Shown: positions 11,516-22,720, numbered from the stretch's first letter. The stretch: DNA of 64,000 bases from Prorocentrum cordatum (GCA_963575745.1 CAUYUJ010016149.1:843604-907603), one strand, 5' to 3'. Notes: a model not told the origin generated them from the letters alone. Made by a program: numbers and translations.

Positions 11516-11845
11516 TAAGAGTATCGAGATGAATGGGTTTCGTCCGTGATGTCCGCGTGAGTGGGCGGGCGGAGGCTGACCCCTTGTTCCGATCGCAGCG
11601 AGCTGGCCCTCTTTTCCCTCCCGAATCCTGGCGGGTTGAGTCGAGAGGAGTGGGATCAAAGATCCCGTCTCGCCCAATAGCGTAATTTTGTATATCCAAC
11701 GCGGTGCATTCTGGAATCCCAGCGTAAGCCCACACGGAATTGAAAATCACACCGGGCGGGATCTTGCCCTTGCCTTCGCAAGATGGTCGTTCGTTACTTT
11801 GCTGCGAAAGTTCCAGAACGCCGATGTACGACACTTTCCCTCATC
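11516..11845 (+). repeat. Diverged local duplication, copy 2
   Basis: Second copy of the sequence at 10976-11235, with GAGTGGGCGGGCGGAGG and GGAATCCCAGCGTA at matching positions and extra internal sequence around 11630-11690. Confidence 0.6.
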
Positions 11846-12057
11846 GGGGTCGCGCCAGGTTCATGTGTGGCCCATTCCTGAGGAGCGTGCGGCGTCGCCA
11901 TCGGTGACCAACTGTCTTTATTATTTATCGGCGATAGGGGGCCCTGGCGCCCAAAACGAATCCTTCTTCTCGCAGGGTTGTCAGTCCAAAACCCGCCGCG
12001 GGCCCTTGCCTGGTTTCCCGAATGGAAGGCGAGGACGAGGGGGAACACGAAGGAGGC

Positions 12058-12074
12058 AGATGATGATGTTGATA

Positions 12075-12138
<64 letters not shown>

Positions 12139-12600
12139 GAGGAGGAGGAGGAGGAGGAGGAGGAGGAGGAGGAGGAGGAGGTGTTGGAGGAGGATGATGT
12201 TGATGGTGATCGAACTGGTGATGGTTATGGTGTTGTTGATGTTGATGGTGACGATGTTGATTGATGAGGATGGTGATGGTGGTGATGATGACGATGCCGA
12301 TGACGATGATGACGGTGATGGTGATGACGATGTTGGTGATGGTGATGATGGTGATGTTGGTGATGGTGGTGATGGTGATGATGGTGATGGTGGCGAGCAT
12401 GAAGATGATGGTGTTGATGATGACGGTGGGGACGATGATGGTGATGATGGTGATGATGGTGATGGTTGGTGATGGTGATGGCAATAGTGATGGTGATGGT
12501 GATGGTGATGAGGAGGAGGAGGAGGAGGCGGAGGACGAGGAGGAGGAGGAGGAACAGGATGAGGAAAGATGAGGATGAAGAGGAGCCTCTGAGGAGAAGG
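12058..12600. repeat. (GAT)n, (GGA)n and (GATGGT)n microsatellite complex
   Basis: Pure GAT repeat at about 12060-12135, GGA repeat at about 12136-12190, then a degenerate GATGGTGAT array to about 12510 and a second GGA block to 12600. Long Asp, Arg or Met-rich frames here are repeat artefacts. Confidence 0.95.
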
Positions 12601-12855
12601 TGGAGGATGAGGAAGATGAGCTTTTACCAGGACCCCCTTCCTCCATGCCGAGGCAGGGGTCAAGGTGCCTTGCCGTCGGCACGGACTGACCGCTTCACAC
12701 TCCCCAGCGGCATCAGGGACGCCGCGGCAGAGGGAGAAGAGAGATGTGTCTCCCACTGTCGCGGGCCGGATCTGTCCGGCCACCTGGCGCTGTAAAACGG
12801 AGACTTCCCATGTCCTCGCCCAGCTATGTCGGGTCAGACGATGAAGGGGAACAGG

Positions 12856-12965
12856 GAAGGGGGGTGGGGTACGACATCTGCTTTGTGCAGCAAGTGTTGG
12901 CACCGCCGCCAGGCAATTTTTCTCGATACACGACCGCCTCTGGCGCCCCTCCACCACCCCCCCTT
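12856..12965 (+). repeat. Dispersed repeat DR-2, copy 1 (diverged)
   Basis: Landmarks GGGGTACGACATCTGCT and ACCGCCTCTGGCGCC match the copies at 26574, 45585 and 55107. The CAGCTGGTTTCGGCCC segment is degraded in this copy. Confidence 0.55.
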
Positions 12966-13214
12966 TCGTCCGACCTGGGCATGCTCGCCCTTCCATTGCA
13001 GTTGGACATTACCATTCATTGTCCCTAGGGCTTGACCACTCTTCTCCAACCGACTCGCTGGAACAAATCCCGACACACCGATGCAAGTCTATATGCGTCT
13101 ATGCATATCTAACGAAATCAATTCAATTCTTGACATGCCCAGAAATTATTGGTAACATGAACCTGGCGCCACTTCAATGTTGCGTCTTGTTTCTCCCCGA
13201 GCAAGTCGAAAGAT

Positions 13215-13440
13215 TTTTGAGCATCGCAAAGCAGTGCACTGCAAACCAAAGCATTGCTCAGCCTCCTTCGGCATTGCCTAGAATTGCTTAGCATTGCTTG
13301 GCAATGCTTGGCATTGCGTAGAACTGTTGCTTGGCATTGCCTGCCGTTGATTGGCATTGATTGCTTGGCATTGCTTGGCTTTGCTTGTCGTTTGCCTGGC
13401 GTTGCCTGGCATTGCCTAGCACTGCTTGGCAGCGCTCGTC
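13215..13440. repeat. Degenerate tandem TTGGCATTGC repeat
   Basis: About 20 imperfect 9-11-base units such as CTTGGCATTG and CCTGGCATTG. It is the reverse complement type of the array at 8091-8260. Confidence 0.8.
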
Positions 13441-13883
13441 CTCGCACCGCGGGCCCCCCCCTGGAAACCCCGGGGAAGCCACGGGCAACCCCGAGGAGCG
13501 CCAGCGGTGCAGGGCCCCGCACATACAGGGTTCACTGGACAGGCCAGAAAATAAAAGCCACGAGGCAGAGCCAAAGGTCAAGCAGTGGCGAAGCGTCCTG
13601 GCTTCCCTATGGGCCCACCAAAGAGTGGTCTAAGAACCGTGTGTGGTTTGCGCGAAGTGGTTTTAGAGAACTGCTGGCTGAAACTGTCTTGTATCAATGC
13701 ATGGGGTTCATGTTCTAAGATCATTGTCTGTGTTCTTCGATCATGTCGTGGCAGGCCAGAAAAATGCCGGGACGGTCGGTCCCTGTTCAAGTGGGGGATC
13801 TGGGAGATCCAGCGCGAGTCGAGGGGCAGGAGCGGTCGTGAATAGCTCTGCACGACTTTTTGGCGAAGAAACACGGCATTGCC

Positions 13884-14010
13884 ATAAACTTTTGGCACTT
13901 CGCGCGAATCTCTTGGATCCGCGCGGAGCCGCCCCTGACGGCGCCTCCGGCGCAGATCCAAGAACTCCGCGCGGAGCGCCAAGAGTTTATGTTTATGCCG
14001 TTTTTCCTTC
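13884..14010. repeat. Dispersed repeat DR-4, head-to-head pair
   Basis: GGCACTTCGCGCG with TCTTGGATCCGCGCGGA on the left is mirrored by GATCCAAGAACTCCGCGCGG with AGCGCCAAGAGTTT on the right, so the segment can fold back on itself. Related single copies lie at 16205-16390 and 60895-60985. Confidence 0.65.
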
Positions 14011-14514
14011 TAGTCGGGAAGCCCTGCACGACTTTTTCCTGGTGGTCGCGCACGCAGGACTGTGCCCTGCAGCATTGCGTCCCGAGGGAGCCCACGCGCG
14101 CGAGCGGAAAACCATCGGCGATCCAAGTCGGCCTCCGTCCTGGCGCCGCCCCACCGCCATTTGCGTCCTGCCGCCTCCACGCCTGTTTTAGGGGGCGACG
14201 CACGCTAGAAGAGAAGCGCTTTTCCGCCGTCGGGGGCGCCTGACCCCAGGCGGCTGGAGAGGTTCCACACCCCTACGTTGCCGCGCAGGGGTGCAAATTT
14301 TCCAGCCGCCGGGGGGGCAGGCGTCACCGACGGCGGAAGCGTGTACATGTTGCACTGTGTTTCGCCCGCGAATTGTCAGACTGCAGCCAGAGCTTTGGGC
14401 ATGGGGTTCATCTTGGTGTCGGGAGGGGCTCCTGTTCCTTGGGTTGAGTCGGGCCTGTCCCTCTAGAAGGGGAGTATCTAAGAATAGTCCAGAAATGAGG
14501 GGTGATGACCAGGG

Positions 14515-14680
14515 GGGGATATCATGGCGAGGGCCATGATATCTCTTCAGATTTCATGGCGCCTCTTCTTAACTCATGACGTCCCTGCCTTCCCCCCCCC
14601 GGCGGCGCACATGCCGCCGGCCATGATTTGCGCCCCCCCTCTTGGACGCCCCCTTCTTCCCCGCCCCAGAATGGGGAGCC
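14515..14680 (+). repeat. Dispersed repeat DR-3, copy 1, with GATATCATGGC hairpin
   Basis: Arms GATATCATGGC (14518-14528) and GCCATGATATC (14533-14543) form a perfect 11-bp hairpin with a 4-base loop. The following sequence (TTCATGGCGCC, GCCGGCCATGATTTGCGCCC, TTGGACGCCCCCTTCTT) recurs in order at 60275-60440. A TIR-C left end (GAGTCGGGCCTGTCC) lies just upstream at about 14446. Confidence 0.75.
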
Positions 14681-14853
14681 CGATGGTCTAGGCTTCCCAG
14701 ATGGGGTTTGGGTACGGTCTGAAGATCAAGGTCGGTTCGGGGAGGGTGCCCTCGTGCGTATTGGATGTTCTTGTGCATCCTGGGGATGGTGCCTGTTTTG
14801 GCCGGCGGAGGCATGATATTCTTGAAGGATAATCTTATGTCCTAGGTCCGACT

Positions 14854-15024
14854 GTAGATGGGGTCGGGGGATCGCGCCGCATCGCCGATGCATCGCTGAT
14901 GCGGCTATATGTGGAGCCCGATGATCTCACCCTGGCACCGTCGATGCACCGCTGACGTCGCTGATGCATCGACGATGCATCGCCGATGCATCGGCGATGC
15001 GGCGAGATCCCCGACCCCATCTAC
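14854..15024. mobile_element. MITE-like element, family TIR-A, copy 1
   Basis: The left arm GTAGATGGGGTCGGGG with ATCGC and GCCGCATCGCCGATGCATCG is mirrored by CGATGCATCGGCGATGCGGC, then CCCCGACCCCATCTAC at the right end. Arms are about 40 bases. The interior is filled with CGATGCATCG-like palindromes. Confidence 0.75.
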
Positions 15025-15725
15025 TCCGGCCCCATCCTGGAGGCCTCTAGATGGTGCGGAGGCTGACTCGGACTGGGCCAGGACGAGGATAAATGCGTTC
15101 CAGAACGCTATCAGAGCGTTCCGCAACGCCCTGAGAAGGCCGCGGCGCCCGAGACATCCTTCAGAGCCGCCAGATCTCAGAGATTCTCGATTTACCTTCA
15201 TCCGAATGTATCGTCGTCCTGGCTTCGCCTCACTGAATGAGGCGAGTCGCCGTCCTGCTCGCCCTCAGGCGCCAGGCTTGTAGGAGGACCAAGTCGAGAT
15301 CACTCGATGACATCCAAACGGGTACGGAAGGAATCGGGACGAAGACCAACAGCAGTTTCTTTCCATCTTGAACATGACTCGCTGTCGGTATAACAAACAG
15401 TCAGCTGTCGGTTTGGGACAAGGCTCGATGTCAGAAGTCGGGCAAGTTGCGCGTGCCGCCCGCCTCCAGCACCCCGCCTCCCCAGCTCCCCGCCTCCTTG
15501 CTTCGTGTACCCTCAAGTCTCACGCAGGGGTGCAGGCGGGGAGTTTCAATTGGTTCCCCCGCCGAGCACAGCAATCGAGGATGTATCGCCCACGCATGGC
15601 CCATAGAGCCACCATTGCCGGGACCCTGCAGTCACTTGCCAAGAGAGCACCCCGGCCAGCGCCGATGCGGGTGCCGGCGCCGTGGGGAGCAGGGCCAGGC
15701 AGACCTCGAGGGATGGGATCTATAC
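15025..15725. other. No gene recognised
   Basis: Mixed sequence without recognisable coding motifs. The palindromic GAGGCCTCTAG next to 15040 belongs to the outer, weaker part of the TIR-A right end. Confidence 0.4.
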
Positions 15726-15944
15726 AGGCCTCCCAGATGGGGTCCGAGTAGATGGTGTCGCAGGGTCTCGCCCCATCGCCGATGCATCGACGATGCGGAT
15801 CGGTGTGGAGACCAAGTCTTTCCACGCCGATGGCGCCGAGGCATCGGCAACGTCGCCAGCGCATCTCCGATGCATTGCCGATGAGTTTGCGATGCGGCGC
15901 AATCCTTCGCCTCCATCTACTCGGACACCATCTCGGAGGCCTCC
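15726..15944. mobile_element. MITE-like element, family TIR-A, copy 2
   Basis: The left end AGGCCTCCCAGATGGGGTCC with GAGTAGATGG is mirrored at the right by CCATCTACTCGGACACCATC then TCGGAGGCCT. The interior has GCCGATGCATCG and CGATGCATTGCCGATG palindromes. About 219 bp. Confidence 0.75.
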
Positions 15945-16204
15945 AACCACCGAGAACCCATCGTGGGGGGGAGGGGGGGGGGGCGACCCTTGGGTGGTGG
16001 CTAGGGTTCGGTCCCCCACCGACGGGTTCTTCTGTGCCGGTGGTCCACGCTTCCTCTCTGAGTCGCACGCTGTCAGGCCATCGGGCCAGACTGACAGGGC
16101 CACCCGGTCTCACACGTTTGGGTCCGTCGCGGCCGAAGCCGCGGCGGGCGGCGCAGTTCCGAGGTGCGCCCGTGCAAGTCGAATCGAGAGAGACAGCTGC
16201 ACAA

Positions 16205-16390
16205 GCACACACTCTCCTGGAGCTCCGCTCAGATCTCTCGGAGCTGCCCCCTGGCGGCGCAGCCCCCTCCCCCGGAGCGCTCTGCGCGTCAGGGGGAGGG
16301 GCCCAGCGCTGATCCAAGAAATCCGCGCGGATCTCCGAGAGTTTCTGTTTACGCATGACTGTTCGCGTCTGTACGAAGTTGCGGCGGGCT
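16205..16390 (+). repeat. Dispersed repeat DR-4, copy 2
   Basis: Contains GATCCAAGAAATCCGCGCGG followed by ATCTCCGAGAGTTT, with an upstream GGAGCTCCGCTCAGATCTCT that partly mirrors it. Shared with 13884-14010 and 60895-60985. Confidence 0.6.
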
Positions 16391-16633
16391 GCACGGCAGC
16401 GAGCTGCGCCTGTGCAGCTGGAAAAGGAGGAGAAGCGGCCACGGAAGAGGGAGTCGCAGAGGAGGAAGAGGTCCCGATACCGCTGCTGAGTGCTGGAGAG
16501 CCCTCGTTGTGACGGCTGGAGCACCCGATGAAATCGTGATTGGTTTCTTCTTCGTTGTTCTGCCGATCGCCGCGGGCCCTCGCAGCATCGCACCCCCTCC
16601 GACCCTTCAGTCGGACCTGTCCCTCTACAGGAG

Positions 16634-18902
16634 GAATCTTCAATTATCCCGGCAAAGCAACCTAACAGCGATGTGTATAAGCATATCTGGAAGCATTCCC
16701 CTTAAGATTCAGGTGAGAATCCAGTTGTAGAATTCTGCTGTTCTCGCAGTCGCAGCCGCATTCGCAATGACAGTCGCAGTGGCAACGGCCTCAGGATCCA
16801 ATGGAATCCTAAGGATTCCTAGGGATTCCTAAGGCATCCTTAGGCATCCTTAGGCATCCTTAGGAATCCATAGGGATCCTTAGGAAACCTTAGGAATCCT
16901 TAGGAATCCTGATTCCTAGGGATTCCCAGGGATTCCGAAGGATTCCTGAGGAATCCGAAGGATTCCTAAGGATTCCTGGGGATGCTTAACTATGCCTACG
17001 GATTCCTAAGGATGCCTACGGATTCCTAAGGATTCCTAGGGATTCCTAAGGATTCCTATGGATTCCTACGGATGCCTCAGCCTGCCTCAGTTTCAGCCTC
17101 AGCCTCAGCCTGCCTCGGCTTGCCTCAGCCTCAGCCTCAGCCTGACTCGGCCTCAGCCTCAGCCTGTCGCAGCCTCAGCCTCAGCCTGCCTCGGTCTCAG
17201 CCTGCGTCAGCCTCAGCCTCAGCCTGCCTCAGCCTCAGCCTGCCTCAGCCTCAGCCTCAGCCTCAGCCTCAGCCTCAGCCTCAGCCTCAGCCTCAGCCTG
17301 CCTCGGCTTGCCTCAGCCTCAGCCTCAGCCTGCCTCGGCTCAGCCTGCCTCGGCCTCAGCCTGCCTCAGCCTCCCCTCCCCCCCACTTCCCCCTCCATTC
17401 AGCCTCACCTTGTCTCAGCTTCGGCCTGCCTCGACCTCAGCCTCATCCTCAGCCTCAGTCTCAGCCTGTCTCGGCCTGAGCCTGCCTCGGCCTCAGCCTC
17501 AGCCTGCCTCAGCCTCAGCCTGCCTCAGTCTCAGCCTCAGCCTGTCTCAGCCTCAGCCTGCCTCAGCATCAGCCTCAGCCTCAGCCTCAGCCTGCCTCGG
17601 CTTGCCTCGGCCTCAGCTTCAGCCTGCCTCGGCCTCAGCCTCAGCCTCAGCCTGTCTCAGCCTCAGCCTCAGCCTGCCTCAGCCTCAGCCTGCATCAGCC
17701 TCAGTCTCAGCCTGCCTGAGCCGCAGCTTGCCTTAGCCTCAGCCACAGCCTCAGCCTCAGCCTCAGCCTGCCTCAGCTTCAGCCTCAGCCTCAGCCTGCC
17801 TCGGCTTGCCTCAGCCTCAGCCTCAGCCTCAGCCAGCCTCGGCCTCAGCCTGCATTGCGGCCTCACGCACGCGTCTTCTAGCTCGCTCCGCCCTCACCCC
17901 CCCCCCATTCACAGCTCTCACCTTGTATCAGCTTCGCGCTCCTCCTACACCCCTGTTACCTGCATCGGCCTCATCCTCAGCCTCAGCCTCAGTCTCAGCC
18001 TCAAGCTGTCCGGCTGAGCCTGCCTCGGCTCAGCCCAGCCTGCCTCTAGCCTCTGCCTTCCTCAGTCTCAGTCCTCAGTCTGCCTCAGCCTCAGCGTCAG
18101 ACTCTCAGCCTCAGCCTGCCTCAAGCCTAAGCCTCATCCTAGCCTGCCTCAGCCGTCTCAGTCTCAGCCTTTCAGCCTCACTCGGCCTCAGCCTGCCTCA
18201 GCCTCAGCCTCAGCCTGCCTCGGCCTCAGCCTGCGTCAGCCTCAGCCTCAGCCTGCCTCAGCCTCAGCCTGCGTCAGCCTCAGCCTCAGCCTGCCTCGGC
18301 GTGCCTCAGCCTCAGCCTCAGCCTGCCTCGGCCTCAGCCTGCCTATGTCTCAGCCTGCCTCAGCTCGGGCATTCAAAATATGGCACAGGACTGGCGTTCT
18401 GGGAACACGAAGATTACGAAGTGGCTTACAGTTGGCTCCGGGCAATCAAAATATGGTACAGGAAGCGTGTTCTTGGAACACGAAGAACACGAAGTGGCCT
18501 ACAGTTGGCTCCGGGCATTGAAAATGTGGCCTGGGAGCGGTGTTCTGGGAAGACGAAGAACACGAAGTGGCCTACAGGTGGCTCTGGGCATTCAAAATGT
18601 GGCCTGGGAAATAATGTTCTGGGAAGACGAAGATCACGAAATGGCCTACAGTTGGCTCCGGGCATTCAAAATGTGGCCTGGGAATGGTGTTCTGGGAGCA
18701 CGAAGAAGACAAAGTGGCCTACAGTTGGCTCCGGGCATTCAAAATGTGGCCTGGGAATGGTGTTCTGTTGGCTCCGGGCAGTCAAAATGTGGCCTGGGAT
18801 AAGGTTCTGGGGAGTCCCCGGCATCCCCGGTTTTCCTTGGCATCCCCAGGATGCTTTCTTTTGACTCCACTAGCAACCTATTAGTCTTCCCTGTTAGGTA
18901 AA
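16634..18902 (+). repeat. Composite repeat unit 1 (head, minisatellites, 73-bp array, tail)
   Basis: The head (about 16634-16790) begins ATTATCCCGGCAAAGCAACC and TAACAGCGATGTGTA and is nearly identical to 18905-19060. Then come a degenerate AAGGATTCCT array (about 16800-17065), a CCTCAG/CCTGCCTCAG minisatellite (about 17070-18365), a 73-bp tandem repeat (18366-18800) and a tail (about 18850-18902) ending TGTTAGGT. The head contains ACCTAACAG and the tail CTGTTAGGT, so the unit has short inverted ends. Leu-Ser, Pro-Gln and Ala-Ser frames in the minisatellite are artefacts. Confidence 0.8.
18366..18800 (+). repeat. 73-bp tandem repeat
   Basis: GGCTCCGGGCA (GGCTCTGGGCA in one unit), followed by an ATTCAAAATGTGGCC-like segment, starts at 18434, 18507, 18580, 18654, 18727 and 18770. 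Spacings are 73, 73, 74, 73 and a truncated 43. The period is not a multiple of three, so this does not look like a protein repeat. Confidence 0.9.
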
Positions 18903-19820
18903 ATTATCCCGGCAAAGCAACCTAACAGCGATGTGTAGAAGCATATCTGAAACCATTCCCCTTAAGATTCAGATGAAAATCCAGTTGTAGAATTCTGCTG
19001 TTCTCGCAGTCGTAGTCGCATTCGCGATGACAGTCGCAGCGGCAACGGCAGTCGCAGTCACAGCCTCAGCCTCGGCCTGCCTCAGCCTCAGCCTCAGCCT
19101 GCCTCAGCCTGCCTTCAGCCTCGGCCTCAGCCTCCGCCTGCCTCAGCCTCAGCCTGCATGAGCCTCAGCCTCAGCCTCAGCCTCAGCCTGCCTCAGCATC
19201 AGCCTGCCTCAGTCTCAGCCTCAGCCTGCCTCAGCCTCAGCCTCAGCCTGCTTCAGCCTCAGCATCAGTCTGCCTTCAACCTCGGCCTCAGCCTCCGCCT
19301 GCCTCAGCCTCAGCCTGCATGAGCCACAGCCTCAGCCTCAGCATCAGCCTGCCTCGGCATCAGCCTGCTCGGCGCGGCATCAGCCTGCCTCAGCATTCAA
19401 AATTGTGGCCCAGGAAAATGTGGCCCAGGGAATGGAGTTTGGGGAAAAAAAAAAAAAAAACTAGAAGAACACCAGACGTGCTACAGTGGCTCCGGGCATT
19501 CAAAATCATGCCAGGAATGGAGCTCTGGGAACTTGAAGAGCACGAAGTGGCCTACAGTTGGCTCCGGGCATCCAAAATGTGGCCCGGGAATGGAGTTATG
19601 GGAAATCGAAGAGCACGAAGTGGCCTACAGTTGGCTCCGGGCATCCAAAATGTGGCCCGGGAATGGAGTTCTGGGAGCACCAAGAGCGATTTTGCGAGGA
19701 TGTCCCAAGCGATTTCGGCTTCGACGGCAGCCTCCCCGGGTCCCGCCCAGACCCCCCTGAGGAGTCATGATGCTCTCTTTTGAGACCACTAGAAACCTAT
19801 CAGCAAGAGCTGTTAGGTAA
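18903..19820 (+). repeat. Composite repeat unit 2 (short copy)
   Basis: Same order as the preceding unit: head (18905-19060), CCTCAG minisatellite (about 19060-19390), three 73-bp-type units with GGCTCCGGGCA at 19488, 19560 and 19633, and a tail (about 19765-19818) ending GCTGTTAGGT. The AAGGATTCCT array is absent and the minisatellite is much shorter. Confidence 0.8.
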
Positions 19821-19889
19821 CTAGTCAAAACACAATAATGGGACGGTCTTTGACAATTTTTGAGCATTTGGGTGATTTTGGTTGGCGTA

Positions 19890-19940
19890 TTTTTGATTTT
19901 TCGCCCAAAATCCCCCTGTAGGGGGACACGCCCGACCTAA
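19890..19940. mobile_element. Solo right end of family TIR-C
   Basis: CCAAAATCCCCCTGTA then GGGGGACACGCCCGACCTAA closely matches the right end of the full element at 59624-59660. No matching left end was seen nearby. Confidence 0.55.
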
Positions 19941-20390
19941 TCCGACCCCCATGGACAATCGCATTAAGCAGAGGCCCGGAGCCAGACCCCCCCCCCTCCC
20001 CCCCCCTTCCGCCCAACGTCGAAACGCCGAATAGCACGTTCTGGTGGGAACGCGCTCCGGGAGAGGCGCGGGGAGTAGCGGTATCAGTACTTTTTTGCCC
20101 CCCAGAGTCGGGGAGAGCGAGGCCCGCTTAGACGGCGTCGCGCTCGCCGCTCTGGCCTCACTTCCCGCCGCTCAGTGCCCCACAGGTCTACATGCGCTCC
20201 AACTCGTCCTTCGCCAGCACCGTCAGCAGCGCGTTCAACAGCACCGCGGCGATGTTCGGTGGCCAGCCTCGGTGGAGCTCGGAGCAAGGCTTTGGTGTGC
20301 CGGAGGGAGCATCCGCACCCACCACTCGATTCAGGGGAGCATTCGGTTCGCCGCTCTGGCCTCACCTTGTGTCCCGTGGTTCGGAGGCTT

Positions 20391-20513
20391 GGCATCGCTC
20401 GGACGTGGGCATCTCGTCTCGGCGGGGAACTCTGAGGAGCATCTTCGGTCCTCCTCCGAAAAAAAACACACAAAACCAAAAACTGCACGGGGAGTGGACG
20501 TCCGAGCGATGGC
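20391..20513. mobile_element. MITE-like element, family TIR-B, copy 1
   Basis: Begins GGCATCGCTCGGACGT and ends ACGTCCGAGCGATGGC: near-perfect 15-16-base terminal inverted repeats around a 123-bp body with an A-rich centre (AAAAAACACACAAAACC). No coding capacity. Confidence 0.8.
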
Positions 20514-21183
20514 ACGGAGGAGGACCACTGATACTGCTACCCTTCCTTCGTCGCAAACGGCTGGGTGCGCTTTGACATTCTAGTCAGAACGCACCCGGAG
20601 GTCGACGAAGTAGCGGTATGGGTACCTTGAGGTTTTCCCAGTGGCGGAGTGGTTGTTTTGCGGACGGGGGCCAGATCATTCCAGTCATTTCGCACCAAAC
20701 GGGGCACGCGAAAGAAGAGATACGCGATAAACGTCCAGCTCCACTGCAAGGCGGGGGAGTGTGCGCTGGACGCCGCACGTCTGTGCCCCCTGGCTTGGCC
20801 CGGGAGGTCTACGCGCCGCTGCTGGGCTCGACTAGACGTAAGCGTGGCCTTTCGCTGGAGTGACCTTCTGTGCGGGCTCAACGGGATCCCCCGGTCGCCG
20901 CACGTTTTGCGATGGTGGCGTCTTGCGCGCTGGCGTCAGGTCAGCCCGTGGCCCTCCAAAAATGCCTCGCACCAACGGTCACTCTTGCCCAGGGTCGCTC
21001 CATGCGCGTCGCCGATGGGCCCAGGGATCTCCTGGGCCCAGGCTCGGCGAGGTGGTCGGCCGGCGTCCCCCACGTCCGGAGTGGCGCCCGGCCGGTCTTC
21101 GCTCGGCGTCGGTGTGGGCAGCGCAGGGTGCCTTTCTGCCGGGCGGCCTCGCGAGGGCGCGGCGGTGGCGACCAGGGGGCAAG
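20514..21183. other. No gene recognised
   Basis: GC-rich. Several overlapping open frames on both strands but no motif or shared family that would select one. Confidence 0.4.
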
Positions 21184-21283
21184 GTCGGGAGACTCTCCAT
21201 GGGATCCCCAGGGGATCCTATGGGATCCCACCCCTGGGATCCTATCCCCCCATGGGATCCCCCCCCAAGAAGAGTCTCCCGAC
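21184..21283. repeat. 100-bp inverted repeat with GGGATCC core array
   Basis: The outer arms GTCGGGAGACTCT (21184-21196) and AGAGTCTCCCGAC (21271-21283) are perfect complements. Between them CCATGGGATCC and TGGGATCCTA motifs recur five times, themselves partly palindromic. Confidence 0.8.
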
Positions 21284-22009
21284 AAGGGCATCGCCTTGGG
21301 GCCCCCCTGCCTTCCGCGTGGCAGCGGCGGCATGCGACCGGCTCGTCCAGGACTGTTCGGCTGGCCCGCGCAGATATCGGGCCGCCGCGCGTCGCGAGGG
21401 AGCACCCCAGCCGACGGTGCCCGCGCGAGACCGACCCCTCGGCGCGGACAGCCGCCGCGCGCCCTGGAGGTGCCGTGCAAGCCCCGGCGCGGCGCGCCGA
21501 CGAGACGAGGCCGACCCCCCAGGGCTCGAGCTGCACGGTGTGTGGGCGATTTCTCGGGCCGCTCTCGTTCGGATCTCGCTTCGCAGCACAGGCAGAGCGA
21601 AGACAGGACGAAGGGCAACGAACACAGAACGAGAACGAAAAGGCGCTGTTCAGCTCCAGCCCTGAGGCTGACCCCCGTCGCATCCCGCGCATGCTGCCGC
21701 AAGCAGAGGCAGAGAGTGGCGGCCCTGGCGCTCTCCTCCCCGCCCACCCTCGGCTCCGCGGCGCGCCCAGGACGGAATGGAGTGGGGGCCTGCCTCTTGC
21801 GAGGGCGGGGGGGGTTCTTAGAAGCAGGGCTCGAGCTAAGCGGTGGTCTGGCAGTTTCGTGGGCCGTTTGATGCCCCCCCCCGCCTTTCTCGGAAGCTTC
21901 CTGAGGCCTTTCAGGTAGGCCTTCGAAGGAGGCGCGGAGGGCTTCTACGATTCTTAGGCGGTTTACGCAACACTGCCGGCCCCTTCCGACCTGGCGGCTG
22001 AAGGCCTCT
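21284..22009. other. GC-rich, no gene recognised
   Basis: Open on several frames of both strands, which is expected at this GC content. No conserved motif recognised. Confidence 0.4.
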
Positions 22010-22720
22010 TGGGCGCGTTTTGGAGGCTTCTTGAAGCTGTTTTGATTATCGAAGGAAGGGCCTTCGGCACATCCTGCCATTATGCCTGGGCTGCGGGTCG
22101 GAGGCCACGCGGATGGCAGATGGGATCTCGTGGGAGGCGTCTCGTGGGCGTTTGGGAGGCAATGTTTGCACATCTTAGGGACCTCCTGGGAGCCTCTTGG
22201 TGGCTTTCTCAGGGCATCTCGGAGCTCCCTGCAGGCCTGTTGGGGGCTTCTCTTGGGGCAACTGGGGAGCGTTTTGCGGCCGACGGCTCGACATGTCCGT
22301 TCGTGTTCCCCTCTGGGCTCCCTCTTAGGGCTGTCCTGGCGCCCCCCCGGGCCGTCTCGGGGACTTCTTGGGCGGTCTTGGGGCGCTCCTGGGTCATCTG
22401 GAAGCGCTCATGGGGGCCTCTTGGGCCGCTTTGGGGCGATCTAGGATGCATTTTGGGCCGCCTTGGACGTTCTGAACGCACAAGGGGGAAATTTCTCGAA
22501 ATGCTAGTTTTCCCAAGGGGAATGAGACGATGTTTGCTCTTGGAGGCGGTCTTGGGACGCCTCTTAGGGGCTTCTTGGAGCGTTTTGGAGGCTTCTTGGG
22601 CCGTCGGAAGGGCAGCGTGAGCGCTTTGGAACGATCTTTCCGCGGCTCTCGTGGCCCTCTTGGACCGTCCCGGAGGAACCCTTGGTGCCCTCTTGGCCTG
22701 TTTGGGGGGCCTCCGTCCAC
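22010..22720. repeat. G-rich degenerate repeat DR-5, cluster 1
   Basis: Degenerate 11-13-base units such as CTTGGGGGCCTCTTGGGCCG. A conserved internal landmark, GTCCGTTCGTGTTCCCCTCT, is shared in diverged form with clusters at 32.5, 41.0 and 43.0 kb. Confidence 0.75.

Noticed and set aside
17058-18017. 319-residue open frame
   Set aside because: Translation of the CCTCAG minisatellite in any frame gives LSLS, PQPQ or ASAS; not a gene.
20860-21918. Overlapping long open frames on plus and minus strands
   Set aside because: High GC alone explains the lack of stops; frames on both strands are equally long and none has a recognisable motif.
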